Positions 11,444 through 19,549 of a stretch of DNA of 64,000 nt are shown one piece after another. The notes below the pieces were generated by a model that made no database searches, had not been told where the DNA came from, and was given only the letters and a program-made list of their open reading frames with translations. The position numbers and the translations under genes were made by a program. Position 1 is the first letter of the stretch. Every line of letters begins with the position of its first letter. The stretch spans positions 558,001 through 622,000 of the forward strand of contig JANQAE010000003.1 of the NCBI GenBank assembly GCA_024707225.1. The letters are read 5' to 3'. Source of the stretch: Dokdonella sp. Lineage in GTDB: Bacteria; Pseudomonadota; Gammaproteobacteria; Xanthomonadales; Rhodanobacteraceae.

Positions 11444-11681
11444 GAAACTCTCCACGAATATCAGGTTGACTTGAATCGCATCCGATCGGGACGCTACCGA
11501 TACCGGAGCGCAAGGGACGGTGCGAGCCGAGCGCGTCACGACAGGCATCGCGCCTGTCGCATGCGCCCCGCTCCGATCCGTGCCCCGGCCTGTCCGATCG
11601 GCCGAGTCTACTCCAGAGTTTTTACGGAAGCGACGGTTTTTACTAGGGAAATCGATTGCAAGCCGGGGTCGATACGGCGCT

Positions 11682-11698
11682 TTGAAAACACTTTTCAA
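11682..11698 (-). repeat. Inverted repeat in cold-shock leader/upstream region (11444-11801)
   Basis: The 358 bases between the two minus-strand genes hold no credible gene. They contain a perfect 7-bp palindrome TTGAAAA-CAC-TTTTCAA 239 bases upstream of the cold-shock start. The core TGAAAA-N3-TTTTCA recurs about 200 bases upstream of the second cold-shock gene (51238). It could be an operator, a UP/-35 element, or an RNA hairpin in the leader. No firm -10/-35 pair could be assigned. Confidence 0.5.
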
Positions 11699-11801
11699 TT
11701 CCGGGATTTAGCGCGTATCAGCGGCTCGTTCGGAGGCACTGCGGTCGTCCTCGGCCGCAGTTATACCTTTCCATTTCTGTGCATCGCTTCGCACTCGCGC
11801 A

Positions 11802-12932
11802 TTACCAGTGCGGCGAGCCGGCATCGGGCGCTCGCATCCAGCCGGCCAAGTCGCCGGCCAGCGCCGCGAGGCCGCCGGGGTAGCGCGCCTCGAGCACGGC
11901 CTCGCTCGCGATCGGATCGCAGGGTTCGGCACGCTGCCGGGCGAGCAGCTCGCCGAGCGCGGCGCGGCCGGCCGCGTCGCGCATCAGCACCGCGACCAGG
12001 GCCAGCGCCTGCGCGTAGCGGCGCTCGGGCTCGCTGCGATAGAAAGCCGGACCGTCCAGCGCGAGCAGCTCGGTCAGCGTCGCGGCGGGGTCCTGCGGCG
12101 CCGCGGCGGCCAGCTGCGCGCGAACGTCGGAGAAATCGACGCGCCCGCCCTGGCCGGCGGCCTCGAAGCGCTCGAAGTAGCCGGCCAGTCCTTCGTTGAG
12201 CGTCGTCGGCAGATGGCCGACGCGCTCGTGCACCAGTGCGTGCACGATCTCGTGACGGAGCACGCGGAACGTCAGTGCCGCGTCGCCCTGCATCCGCACG
12301 TAGACGGTGCGCTCGCGCGCCGAATACGCGCCGGCCGAGCGCGCCAGCGCGGGTTCGCCGACGAAGCGCTCGTAGGCCTGCGCCGACGCGACGAAGACCA
12401 CGCGCAGCGCGAGGCGGTCGTCGTCGTCGGCCGCGAACACCTGGCGCAGCACGCGATCGATCGCGACGGCGTCGGCGACCGCCCGGGCGTGGACGTCGGC
12501 CGGCAGATTGACGTCATAGCCGCTCGCCTCGACGCTCACCGGCGGCAGTCCGCCCAGCGCGATGCGCCGATGCTCGCGGACCGCGCCGGTCGGCGCGCGA
12601 TCGGCGTAATGAACGATGCCGGAAGCGTCGACCCAGCGATGGATCGCCTGCGCCTCGCGCGACACGGTCTGGCCGGTGCGTGCAAGGCAGCGTGCCGGGT
12701 CGGCACGCAGCGCATCGGCATGGGCGGCCGGATCGGCGACCGCGCCGACCGGATCGGACGGCACCGCCGCGGCGATGCTGGCGACCGGCTCGGGCGTGGC
12801 GACCATTGGCATGCCCGACTCGGCCGATGCAGGCGTCGGGTCCGGCGCCGCACCGATCGCGGCCGGCGGCGAACCGCGCTCGCGGCAGGCCGCCGTCGCG
12901 ACCAGCAGACCGAGGACGAGTACGGCCTTCAC
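11802..12932 (-). CDS. Putative lipoprotein with DUF4124-like segment and HExxH metallopeptidase domain
   Basis: A 376-residue exported protein starting at GTG 12932 (VKAVLVLGLLVATAAC), a start that overlaps the upstream stop by 4 bases (GTGA). The signal ends in a Cys, so lipidation is possible although the lipobox is imperfect. After a low-complexity Pro/Ala/Glu stretch, RWVDASGIVHYADRAP near residue 115 looks like a DUF4124 element. The C-terminal half carries VLRHEIVHALVHERVGHLP followed by LNEGLAGYFERF: HExxH plus a downstream Glu, the gluzincin/peptidase-MA pattern. It is the last gene of an overlapping chain with a DUF2127-like protein and a YcaQ-type glycosylase. Substrate unknown. 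Confidence 0.7.
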   Translation of the reverse strand: MKAVLVLGLLVATAACRERGSPPAAIGAAPDPTPASAESGMPMVATPEPVASIAAAVPSDPVGAVADPAAHADALRADPARCLARTGQTVSREAQAIHRWVDASGIVHYADRAPTGAVREHRRIALGGLPPVSVEASGYDVNLPADVHARAVADAVAIDRVLRQVFAADDDDRLALRVVFVASAQAYERFVGEPALARSAGAYSARERTVYVRMQGDAALTFRVLRHEIVHALVHERVGHLPTTLNEGLAGYFERFEAAGQGGRVDFSDVRAQLAAAAPQDPAATLTELLALDGPAFYRSEPERRYAQALALVAVLMRDAAGRAALGELLARQRAEPCDPIASEAVLEARYPGGLAALAGDLAGWMRAPDAGSPHW

Positions 12933-13414
12933 GACGCGCTGCCGCTGCGGCGACGACGATGCAGCAGCCGCCACAGATACGCCACGATCGCCGCATTGAC
13001 GACCAGTACGGCACCGCGCAGCGCCGTGCGATGGCCGATCCATTCGTAGAGCTCCAGCGGAATCAGCGAGGCACTGACCGCGACCGTCAGCCACGCGCCC
13101 CAGCGGCGGCCGCGCCACAGCCCGATGCCTTCGGCGAGAAACACCAGCGCGTAGAGCGCCACCGATGCGGCGAGCGCATGCCAGTGGCCGCCGACCGCGG
13201 CCGGCAGCGCACCGAGCCATCCGGCCAGCACGTGATGACCGGCCGCGAACGGCGCCAGTCCGTGCGCGATGCGATGCAACGTCGACGGATCGTCGAGCGC
13301 CCACAGCGAGGCCGCGAGCAGCGTCAGTGTCGCGGCCTTCGCGAACTTGAACAGCGCGATGCCGCGCAGCGCGGCCGGCACCGCGGGTCTGACGCCGGTC
13401 TCGTGACCGCTCAT
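12929..13414 (-). CDS. DUF2127-like integral membrane protein
   Basis: A 161-residue protein with about four membrane segments (FKFAKAATLTLLAASLWAL, ALAASVALYALVFLAEGIG, WLTVAVSASLIPLELYEWIG, VLVVNAAIVAYLWRLL). The opening RGIALFKFAKA and the LEGIGLWRGRRWGAWLT-like stretch (AEGIGLWRGRRWGAWLT) are typical of DUF2127. Function unknown. Its start overlaps the upstream glycosylase stop (ATGA) and its stop overlaps the next start (GTGA), so all three are translated in series. Confidence 0.75.
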   Translation of the reverse strand: MSGHETGVRPAVPAALRGIALFKFAKAATLTLLAASLWALDDPSTLHRIAHGLAPFAAGHHVLAGWLGALPAAVGGHWHALAASVALYALVFLAEGIGLWRGRRWGAWLTVAVSASLIPLELYEWIGHRTALRGAVLVVNAAIVAYLWRLLHRRRRSGSAS

Positions 13415-14664
13415 CGCGCATCGTCCTTCAGGCGCGATCGCAGCAGGCGTGCCAGCTCGCGCGGCTCGCTGCGGCCGATCACGACGCGCGGCGTGCGGTG
13501 CCAGGCCGCGCAGCGCCGCAGCGCGGCGGACAGATCGGCCAGCAGCGCGTCGGACACGGTCACGCCGGGCTCCAGATGGATCGTCTTGACCTCGAAGGTC
13601 TCCTCACCGCGATGCGCCTTCGCGTCGAGCCGGCCGCACAGGCGGCCGCGGCGCAGGATCGGCAGCACGAAATAGCCATGGCGGCGCCGCTCGGCCGGCA
13701 CGTAGCACTCCAGCCGATAGTCGAAGCCGAACATGGCCTGGGCGCGCGCACGGTCCCAGACCACCGGATCGAACGGCGACAGCAGCGTGGTATGGCTCGC
13801 ACGCAGCGCACCGGCGAGCGCCTTCGCCAGTTCGTCGGCACGGTCGCGGTGCACGTAGCCGGGCGCGTCCCAGCCGCGCACCTCCACGCGCGACAGCGCG
13901 CCGCGCTCGACCGCGGCGTCCAGATCGGCGTCGCGGTGACGACGGCCGCTGCGGAAGTAGTCGGCGATCCAGCCGGCCTGCGCGATACCGAGCGCCCTGA
14001 CCGCGGTCTCGATCTGGCGCCGCTCGACCTCGACCGCCGGCAGCGGTGCGTCGTTCCAGTCCGGCAGCACGCGGCCGATCACGCGCTCGGGCAGGTCGTA
14101 GACGCGATGGAAGTTCTCGCGCCGCGCGATCATCAGGTCGCCGAGCGCGAATGCGGCCTCCAGCCAGCGCTTCTCGTCCTTCCAGCCCCACCAGGCGCTG
14201 GCGCGTCCGGACGTGCGCTCGAAGTCGGCGGCCTTGACGGCGCCGGTCGCGCGTACCTGATCGAGCAGGCGGCGCATCGGCTCGGCGTGATCGCGCGCGA
14301 TCCGCAGCGCGTGCTTCATCGACCAGTGGTGGCCGCGCAGCGCACGCGCGGCACGATGCAGCGCGTAGTCCGAGACCGGCGCGAAGCAGGCCTCGTGCGA
14401 CCAGCATTCGAAGATCGCGCCGTCGGCCAGGGCCGCGTCGAGCCATTCGGGACGGTAGTCGCCGAGCCGCGAGTACAGCACCAGATACGGACTGCGCGCG
14501 ACGACGTGGATCGTGTCGATCTGCAGCAGCGCCATCCGTTCGATCGCGGCGACCACGTCGGCCGCCACGGCGCGGCGCCGCGGCGCCGCGAGCAGGCACT
14601 GGGCCGACAGATGCAGCAGTCGCGCCTGTTGCGCGTCGAGGATCGGCACGTCGGGATGCGCCAT
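13411..14664 (-). CDS. ycaQ: YcaQ/AlkX-type DNA glycosylase (winged-helix family)
   Basis: A 417-residue protein of the HTH_42/AlkZ-like family, whose members remove bulky or interstrand-crosslinked bases from DNA. LLQIDTIHVVARSPYLVLYS near residue 50 contains the Q-hydrophobic-D motif reported for AlkX (YcaQ) rather than the QxQ of AlkZ. Further family signatures are WSHEACFAPV, FERTSGRASAWWGWKDEK and HTTLLSPFDPVVWDRARAQ, the last near residue 285. The length fits YcaQ. It heads a three-gene chain of 4-base overlaps with a membrane protein and a metallopeptidase, an odd partnership for a repair enzyme. Confidence 0.85.
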   Translation of the reverse strand: MAHPDVPILDAQQARLLHLSAQCLLAAPRRRAVAADVVAAIERMALLQIDTIHVVARSPYLVLYSRLGDYRPEWLDAALADGAIFECWSHEACFAPVSDYALHRAARALRGHHWSMKHALRIARDHAEPMRRLLDQVRATGAVKAADFERTSGRASAWWGWKDEKRWLEAAFALGDLMIARRENFHRVYDLPERVIGRVLPDWNDAPLPAVEVERRQIETAVRALGIAQAGWIADYFRSGRRHRDADLDAAVERGALSRVEVRGWDAPGYVHRDRADELAKALAGALRASHTTLLSPFDPVVWDRARAQAMFGFDYRLECYVPAERRRHGYFVLPILRRGRLCGRLDAKAHRGEETFEVKTIHLEPGVTVSDALLADLSAALRRCAAWHRTPRVVIGRSEPRELARLLRSRLKDDAR

Positions 14665-14819
14665 GTGAGCGGAACCAGCCGCGAAGATTCCGCCAGCGGC
14701 GCGACATTGACAAGCGCGGCGTCGCCGCCGTGCCCGCTGCGTCAGCTGCGAAGTCCGTCGCAGTCCGCATGGCGCCGGCCGTGGACGCTATCGCGGTCCT
14801 TCCCCGTTCCGCGCTCGCC

Positions 14820-16154
14820 ATGACCCGCCTGCTCGCCGCCGTTCTCGCACTCGCCGCCGCAGCTCCGGCCGCTGCGGCGACCTATCCGGTCGGACCCGGC
14901 CGACCGCATGCCTCGCTGCAGGCGCTGTTCGCGGCCGTCACGCTGCGGCCCGGCGACGTCGTCGAGGTCGACGGCGGCACCACCTATGCGGGCGGCGCCG
15001 TGCTGCGCCAGTCCGGCACCGCCGCGGCACCGATCGTCCTGCGCGGCCTGCGCGTCGACGGCCGGCGCCCGGTGCTGAGCGGCGGCGCCAACACGCTCGA
15101 GCTGCGCCTGTCCAACCACGTCGTCGTCGACGGATTCGAGATCACCGGCGGCAGCGCGCGCTGCCTGTTCGTCAACGCGGCCGAGATCGTGCTGCGCGAT
15201 CTGCTGGTCCGCGACTGCACCGGCCAGGGCATTCTGTCCAGCGACCAGGATTCGGGTTCGATCACGCTCGAGTACAGCGAGATCCGCAACGCCGGCGGCG
15301 GCGACAGCCGCCATGCGCTGTACATCCAGACCGACGAGGTCGCCCATCCCGGCGCGGTGTTCCGGATGCGCTACAACTACGTGCACGACGGCCTCGGCGG
15401 CAACCTGCTCAAGAGCCGCGCCGAGCGCAACGAGATCCACTACAACTGGTTCGAGAACGCCTACTACCACGAGATCGAGCTGATCGGCCCGGACCAGTAC
15501 ACGCAGCAGGCCGGCTGGAGCGTCGGCCTGGCACGCGAGGATTCGGAGGTGCTCGGCAACGTGATCGTCCATTCCGGATCGTTCGGCGCGATCATGCGCC
15601 TCGGCGGCGACGGCACCGGCGAGAGCCGCGGCCGCTACCGGATCGTCAACAACACGATCGTCGCGACCGGCACCGCGTCCACCTATACCGTGTTCCGCCT
15701 GTTCGACGGCCTCGAGTCGGTCGAGGCGCACAACAACGTCCTCCATCGCACGACATCCGGCACGCTGCGCGTCGAACGCGCGGTCGAAGCGGTCTGGAGC
15801 CAGGGCCGCCGCGTCGCCGGCACCAACAACTGGGTCGACCTCGGCGCGACCGAGCTGCCGTCCGAGTGGATCGACACGCGTCAGGGCGGCTCGCCCGGAT
15901 TCGTCTCGACCCAGAATTTCGACCTGCGTCCGGCCTCGGGCAGTCCGCTGAATCAGGCCGGCAATGCCGCACCGGTCAGCCCGGCGGCCTGGCCGTTCCC
16001 GGCGCCGACGCCGCTGCCGCTGTCGCTGCCGCCGATCCGGCAGGCGGCGCTGCCCGGCAGCGCGCTCGCGCGGCCGGCGGAGACGCCGCCGACGATCGGC
16101 GCGCTGACCGGCAGCCGGCCCGATCCGGTGTTCACGAGCGGGTTCGACGGTTGA
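14820..16154 (+). CDS. Secreted right-handed beta-helix protein with C-terminal FTSGFD tag
   Basis: A 444-residue exported protein. The ATG at 14820 is the one that yields a signal peptide directly (MTRLLAAVLALAAAAPAAAA). The mature part begins TYPVGPGRPHASLQALFAAV and runs through repeated short strands (VVVDGFEITGGS, LRDLLVRDCTGQG, LEYSEIRNAGGGD, LGNVIVHSGSFGA, RIVNNTIVATG), the pectate-lyase-like parallel beta-helix pattern. No pectate-lyase catalytic set was recognised. A Pro-rich region precedes the C-terminus DPVFTSGFDG, which resembles the LFADGFDD end of the HAF protein. Likely extracellular carbohydrate-binding or -degrading; substrate unknown. Confidence 0.78.
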   Translation: MTRLLAAVLALAAAAPAAAATYPVGPGRPHASLQALFAAVTLRPGDVVEVDGGTTYAGGAVLRQSGTAAAPIVLRGLRVDGRRPVLSGGANTLELRLSNHVVVDGFEITGGSARCLFVNAAEIVLRDLLVRDCTGQGILSSDQDSGSITLEYSEIRNAGGGDSRHALYIQTDEVAHPGAVFRMRYNYVHDGLGGNLLKSRAERNEIHYNWFENAYYHEIELIGPDQYTQQAGWSVGLAREDSEVLGNVIVHSGSFGAIMRLGGDGTGESRGRYRIVNNTIVATGTASTYTVFRLFDGLESVEAHNNVLHRTTSGTLRVERAVEAVWSQGRRVAGTNNWVDLGATELPSEWIDTRQGGSPGFVSTQNFDLRPASGSPLNQAGNAAPVSPAAWPFPAPTPLPLSLPPIRQAALPGSALARPAETPPTIGALTGSRPDPVFTSGFDG

Positions 16155-16199
16155 GCGATTCGGAGCGGCGATCGGTCCGGGCGACGCGACGCTGCCGCC

Positions 16200-16964
16200 T
16201 CAGGTGTCGGAGGTCTGCCGGTCGCGCGTCAGATACCAGCGCCGGCCCTGCCAGCCCGGGCCGGCGGCGCCGTCGTCGAGCGCGGCGAGCAGGCGCACGC
16301 CGGGTTCGGCGGCGAGACGCTCGTGCAGCAGCGACTCGGGCAGCACGTGCATCTCGAACACCGACCAGCGTCGCCACAGCAGACGGCGCAGCGGGTTGAG
16401 CCAGCGGTTGGGCAGCCGCGCGTAGAGGCGGCCGCGGCGCGAGCCGAGGTCGGGGCCGGCGACGAACTGGAACGCCGCCACACCGCCCGGCGCGAGCACG
16501 CGCATGAACTCGGCGACGTAGCCGGCCGCGAGCGCGGTCGGGATGTGCTGCAGCGTCATCGTCGAATAGACCAGATCGACGCTGCGATCGGCGATGCCCT
16601 CGAGCCGGGTCGAGGGATTCTCGCGGAACTGCACCTGCGGCAGGTCGGCATTGATGCGGCGGGCGGCCTCGATCATCGTCGGCGAGACGTCGACGCCGAC
16701 GACGCGCTCGAAATGTGCCGCGAGCGCGCGGCACAGCCGGCCCGCGCCGCAGCCGAAATCGAGCGCGGCGGCGTGGCGCACCGGCAGACCGTAGATCGCC
16801 AGACCGTGCAGCTGGGTCTCGATGTCGGTGCGGCCGGTCGCAAGGAATTCGGCCTCGTCCCAGCGCCGGCCGCGCTTGCCGGGCTGCGAGAGCACCGCCC
16901 AGAGCGGGTCGTCGCGGCCGAGCGAACTCCAGACCCGCTGCAGGCGGGCGAGATCATCGTTCAT
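16200..16964 (-). CDS. Class I SAM-dependent methyltransferase
   Basis: A 254-residue methyltransferase (two more residues if the ATG at 16970 is used). Motif I is ALDFGCGAGRLCRAL near residue 70, the acidic post-II residue is in VVGVDVSPTMIEAARR, and the YSTMTLQHIP segment follows. The second half (RWLNPLRRLLWRRWSVFEMH) looks like a substrate cap. Substrate unknown. The stop of pilU lies 10 bases upstream of the 16964 start, so it is probably co-transcribed with pilU. Confidence 0.82.
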   Translation of the reverse strand: MNDDLARLQRVWSSLGRDDPLWAVLSQPGKRGRRWDEAEFLATGRTDIETQLHGLAIYGLPVRHAAALDFGCGAGRLCRALAAHFERVVGVDVSPTMIEAARRINADLPQVQFRENPSTRLEGIADRSVDLVYSTMTLQHIPTALAAGYVAEFMRVLAPGGVAAFQFVAGPDLGSRRGRLYARLPNRWLNPLRRLLWRRWSVFEMHVLPESLLHERLAAEPGVRLLAALDDGAAGPGWQGRRWYLTRDRQTSDT

Positions 16965-16974
16965 CGGCAAGACG

Positions 16975-18102
16975 TCAGCTCTCGACCAGCTCGACGCCGT
17001 CCAGGCCCTGGCTCAGCGTGTGAGCGTCGCCACCCTGCGCGAGCTTGATCCTGAGCCGCACCTCGTTGGCCGAGTCGGCGTGGCGCAGCGCGTCCTCGTA
17101 GCTGATCTCGCCGGCCTGGTAGAGCTCGAACAGCGCCTGGTCGAAGGTGCGCATGCCGAGGTTGGTCGACTCCTTCATCACGTCCTTGAGCTTGTGGATC
17201 TCGCCCTGGCGGATGTAGTCCTGCACCAGCGGTGTGCCGATCAGCACCTCGATCGCCGCGCGCCGCGACTTGCCGTCGGGCGTCGGGATCAGCTGCTGGG
17301 CGACGACGCCCTTGAGGTTCAGCGACAGATCCATGAACAGCTGCTGGCGCCGGTCCTCGGAGAAGAAATGGATGATGCGGTCCATCGCCTGGTTGGCATT
17401 GTTCGCGTGCAGCGTGCACAGACACAGATGACCGGTCTCGGCGAAGTTGATCGCGTGCTCCATCGTCTCGCGCGTGCGCACCTCGCCGATCATGATGACG
17501 TCGGGCGCCTGGCGCAGCGTGTTCTTGAGCGCGTTCTCCCAGGAATCGGTGTCGATGCCGAGCTCGCGCTGCGTGATGATGCAGCCCTCGTGCTTGTGCA
17601 CGTACTCGATCGGGTCCTCGATCGTGATGATGTGGCCGGTCGAGTTCTGGTTGCGATAGCCGATCATCGCGGCCAGCGAGGTCGACTTGCCGGTGCCGGT
17701 CGCGCCGACGAAGATCACGATGCCGCGCTTGGTCATCGCCAGCGTCTTGATGATCGGCGGCAGGCCGAGCTCCTCGACCGACGGGATGCGCGTCTCGATC
17801 CGGCGCAGCACCATGCCCACGCAGTTGCGCTGGTAGAAGCACGAGACGCGGAAGCGGCCGACGCCGGTCACCGCGATCGCGAACTGGCACTCGTGCGTCT
17901 TCTCGAACTCCTCGCGCTGCGAGGGCGTCATCACGTTCAGCACCATGTCGCGCGACTGCTGCGGCGTCAGCACGTTCTGCGTGATCGGCGCGATGCGGCC
18001 CTGCACCTTCATCGACGGCGCGATGCCGGCCGTGATGAACAGGTCCGACGCCTTCTTATGCGCCATCAGCTTCAGAAACGAGGTGAAATCGACGCTGCTC
18101 AT
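16975..18102 (-). CDS. pilU: Type IV pilus retraction ATPase PilU
   Basis: A 375-residue secretion-type ATPase. It begins MSSVDFTSFLKLMAHKKASD, with GGGAG seven bases upstream. Walker A is GATGTGKSTS, the Asp box and Walker B are in HIITIEDPIEYVH and PDVIMIGEVRTRETM, and the His box is in TGHLCLCTLHANNANQ. The C-terminal GMRTFDQALFELYQAGEISY and HADSANEVRLRIK are diagnostic of PilU rather than PilT. PilU assists PilT in pilus retraction at the cytoplasmic base of the machine. Unusually, pilT is not next to it: upstream is an unrelated membrane gene 34 bases away and downstream a methyltransferase. Confidence 0.93.
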   Translation of the reverse strand: MSSVDFTSFLKLMAHKKASDLFITAGIAPSMKVQGRIAPITQNVLTPQQSRDMVLNVMTPSQREEFEKTHECQFAIAVTGVGRFRVSCFYQRNCVGMVLRRIETRIPSVEELGLPPIIKTLAMTKRGIVIFVGATGTGKSTSLAAMIGYRNQNSTGHIITIEDPIEYVHKHEGCIITQRELGIDTDSWENALKNTLRQAPDVIMIGEVRTRETMEHAINFAETGHLCLCTLHANNANQAMDRIIHFFSEDRRQQLFMDLSLNLKGVVAQQLIPTPDGKSRRAAIEVLIGTPLVQDYIRQGEIHKLKDVMKESTNLGMRTFDQALFELYQAGEISYEDALRHADSANEVRLRIKLAQGGDAHTLSQGLDGVELVES

Positions 18103-18136
18103 GGAACGCTCCCCGCTCGGCCGGGCCGGCAAGCGC

Positions 18137-19549
18137 TCATCTTACACCGCCGCTTTCACCGGCCGTCCGCGACGGATTCGGCGAATCGCCGAACAGCAGG
18201 GCCAGCCAGAGCACGGTCGCCGGCACCAGATGCATGACCAGGCGATGCGCGGCGGTCTCGCTCTGTGCCCAGCTCGAAGCCGGCGTCAGGCAGAACAGGA
18301 ACAGCAGGAACACCCAGCCGGTCGCCAGGAACAGGCCGACCAGGCGTGCGCGCGGATCCTCGCGCAGGCGCCACCAGCGGCACGCCACGATCAGGACCAG
18401 CGCGAGCATCAGCAGATGCCAGTTGTCGGCGCCGAACGAAGCGACGACGATCGCCAGGCCCTCCGGCCGCCAGGCCAGGATCGGGCCTTCGGTCTGGCCC
18501 GGGTTCGGAATCAGCGCGGTGCCGGCGAGCCAGCCGTTGATCGCATCGCCGGCCAGGAGTACCGCCAGCACCAGCGCGGCGGCCAGCACGCCGCCGGCCA
18601 GCAGCATGCCGCGGCGCAGGCGCGGGCTGCAGCGCGCATAGGCCATCAGGCCGGCCAGCAGCGCCAGCCAGACCAGGCCCTCGCGCTTGAGCAGCGGCAG
18701 GCACAGCGCCAGGCCGATCGCGAGCACGAGCAGCCCGCGCGAGCGCGGCTCGCGCAGCCAGCACAGCCAGGCGCCGAGCGCGAACACGACCGCGGTCGCG
18801 ACCCACAGATCCAGATAGCCGGCCAGCGCGACGTGCGAGTCGAGCAGCGGCATCGACGCCAGCGCATACGCAGCCACGGCGGCGACGGCCGGCGCGATCT
18901 CCAGCCGGCGCGCGAGCGCATAGACGCCGACCAGCAAGGCGACCAGCAGCGCGAACCACGGCAGCAGCAGCAGCGGCTCTTCCCAAGCGCCGCGCGCCTG
19001 CGCGAGCAGCAGCTGCAGCCAGGCCGACAGCTCCGGGTAGTTCCAGCCGACCATCGTGCGCGTGCCCTCGCCGGCCAGCCAGTCGGCCGGCGCGACATAG
19101 GGCTCGAACCGGCCCGACAGGAACCAGGCCTTGGGCTTGATCAACCAGGTCGCCCAGGCGTCCCACGGGAACGCCGGCCGCAGCCAGATCTCGCGCGCGA
19201 GCGGCCACAGGTGCAGCACGGCCAGGATCCACGCGGCCCACCAGGCGATGCGGGCGCCGCGCGAGCGCGCCGGCGCGGGCACCGGCCGTGCACTCGCACG
19301 CCGCGACCAGGCCAGGCCCCACGCGGCGAGGGCGATCAGCGCTGCCGCGATCGGCACGCGCAGCGGCAGGCGATCGGTCCGGTCGGGCATCAGCAACCCG
19401 GCCAGCACCGCGCAGGCGACCATGCCGACGAACAGCCCGAGACCGGCGACGAGTCCCCAGGCCGTGCGGTCGCGCGGCCAGCCGATCGCGGCGGCGACCA
19501 GTCCGGTGCCGAGCAGCACGATCACGATGGCGACCAGCCCGTAGCTCAT
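18137..19549 (-). CDS. Polytopic membrane protein, putative GT-C-like glycosyltransferase (module copy 2)
   Basis: A 470-residue protein with ten or more hydrophobic segments. The first large loop contains FPWDAWATWLIKPKAWFLSG, followed by PYVAPADWLAGEGTRTM, and later DSHVALAGYLDLW and LALCLPLLKREGLVWLALL. The layout (many helices, acidic motif in the first loop) is that of GT-C lipid-linked sugar transferases, but no named family was confirmed. It is clearly a paralogue of the protein at 21604, which has FPWDAWAAWQVKSKAWFLAD and DAHVALAGYADLW at the same places. The start overlaps the upstream stop at 19546 (ATGA). pilU follows 34 bases downstream. Confidence 0.7.
   Translation of the reverse strand: MSYGLVAIVIVLLGTGLVAAAIGWPRDRTAWGLVAGLGLFVGMVACAVLAGLLMPDRTDRLPLRVPIAAALIALAAWGLAWSRRASARPVPAPARSRGARIAWWAAWILAVLHLWPLAREIWLRPAFPWDAWATWLIKPKAWFLSGRFEPYVAPADWLAGEGTRTMVGWNYPELSAWLQLLLAQARGAWEEPLLLLPWFALLVALLVGVYALARRLEIAPAVAAVAAYALASMPLLDSHVALAGYLDLWVATAVVFALGAWLCWLREPRSRGLLVLAIGLALCLPLLKREGLVWLALLAGLMAYARCSPRLRRGMLLAGGVLAAALVLAVLLAGDAINGWLAGTALIPNPGQTEGPILAWRPEGLAIVVASFGADNWHLLMLALVLIVACRWWRLREDPRARLVGLFLATGWVFLLFLFCLTPASSWAQSETAAHRLVMHLVPATVLWLALLFGDSPNPSRTAGESGGVR

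Noticed and set aside
16822-18237. 471-codon plus-strand open frame over pilU
   Set aside because: Antisense to pilU, which has all ATPase motifs; the plus frame has none.
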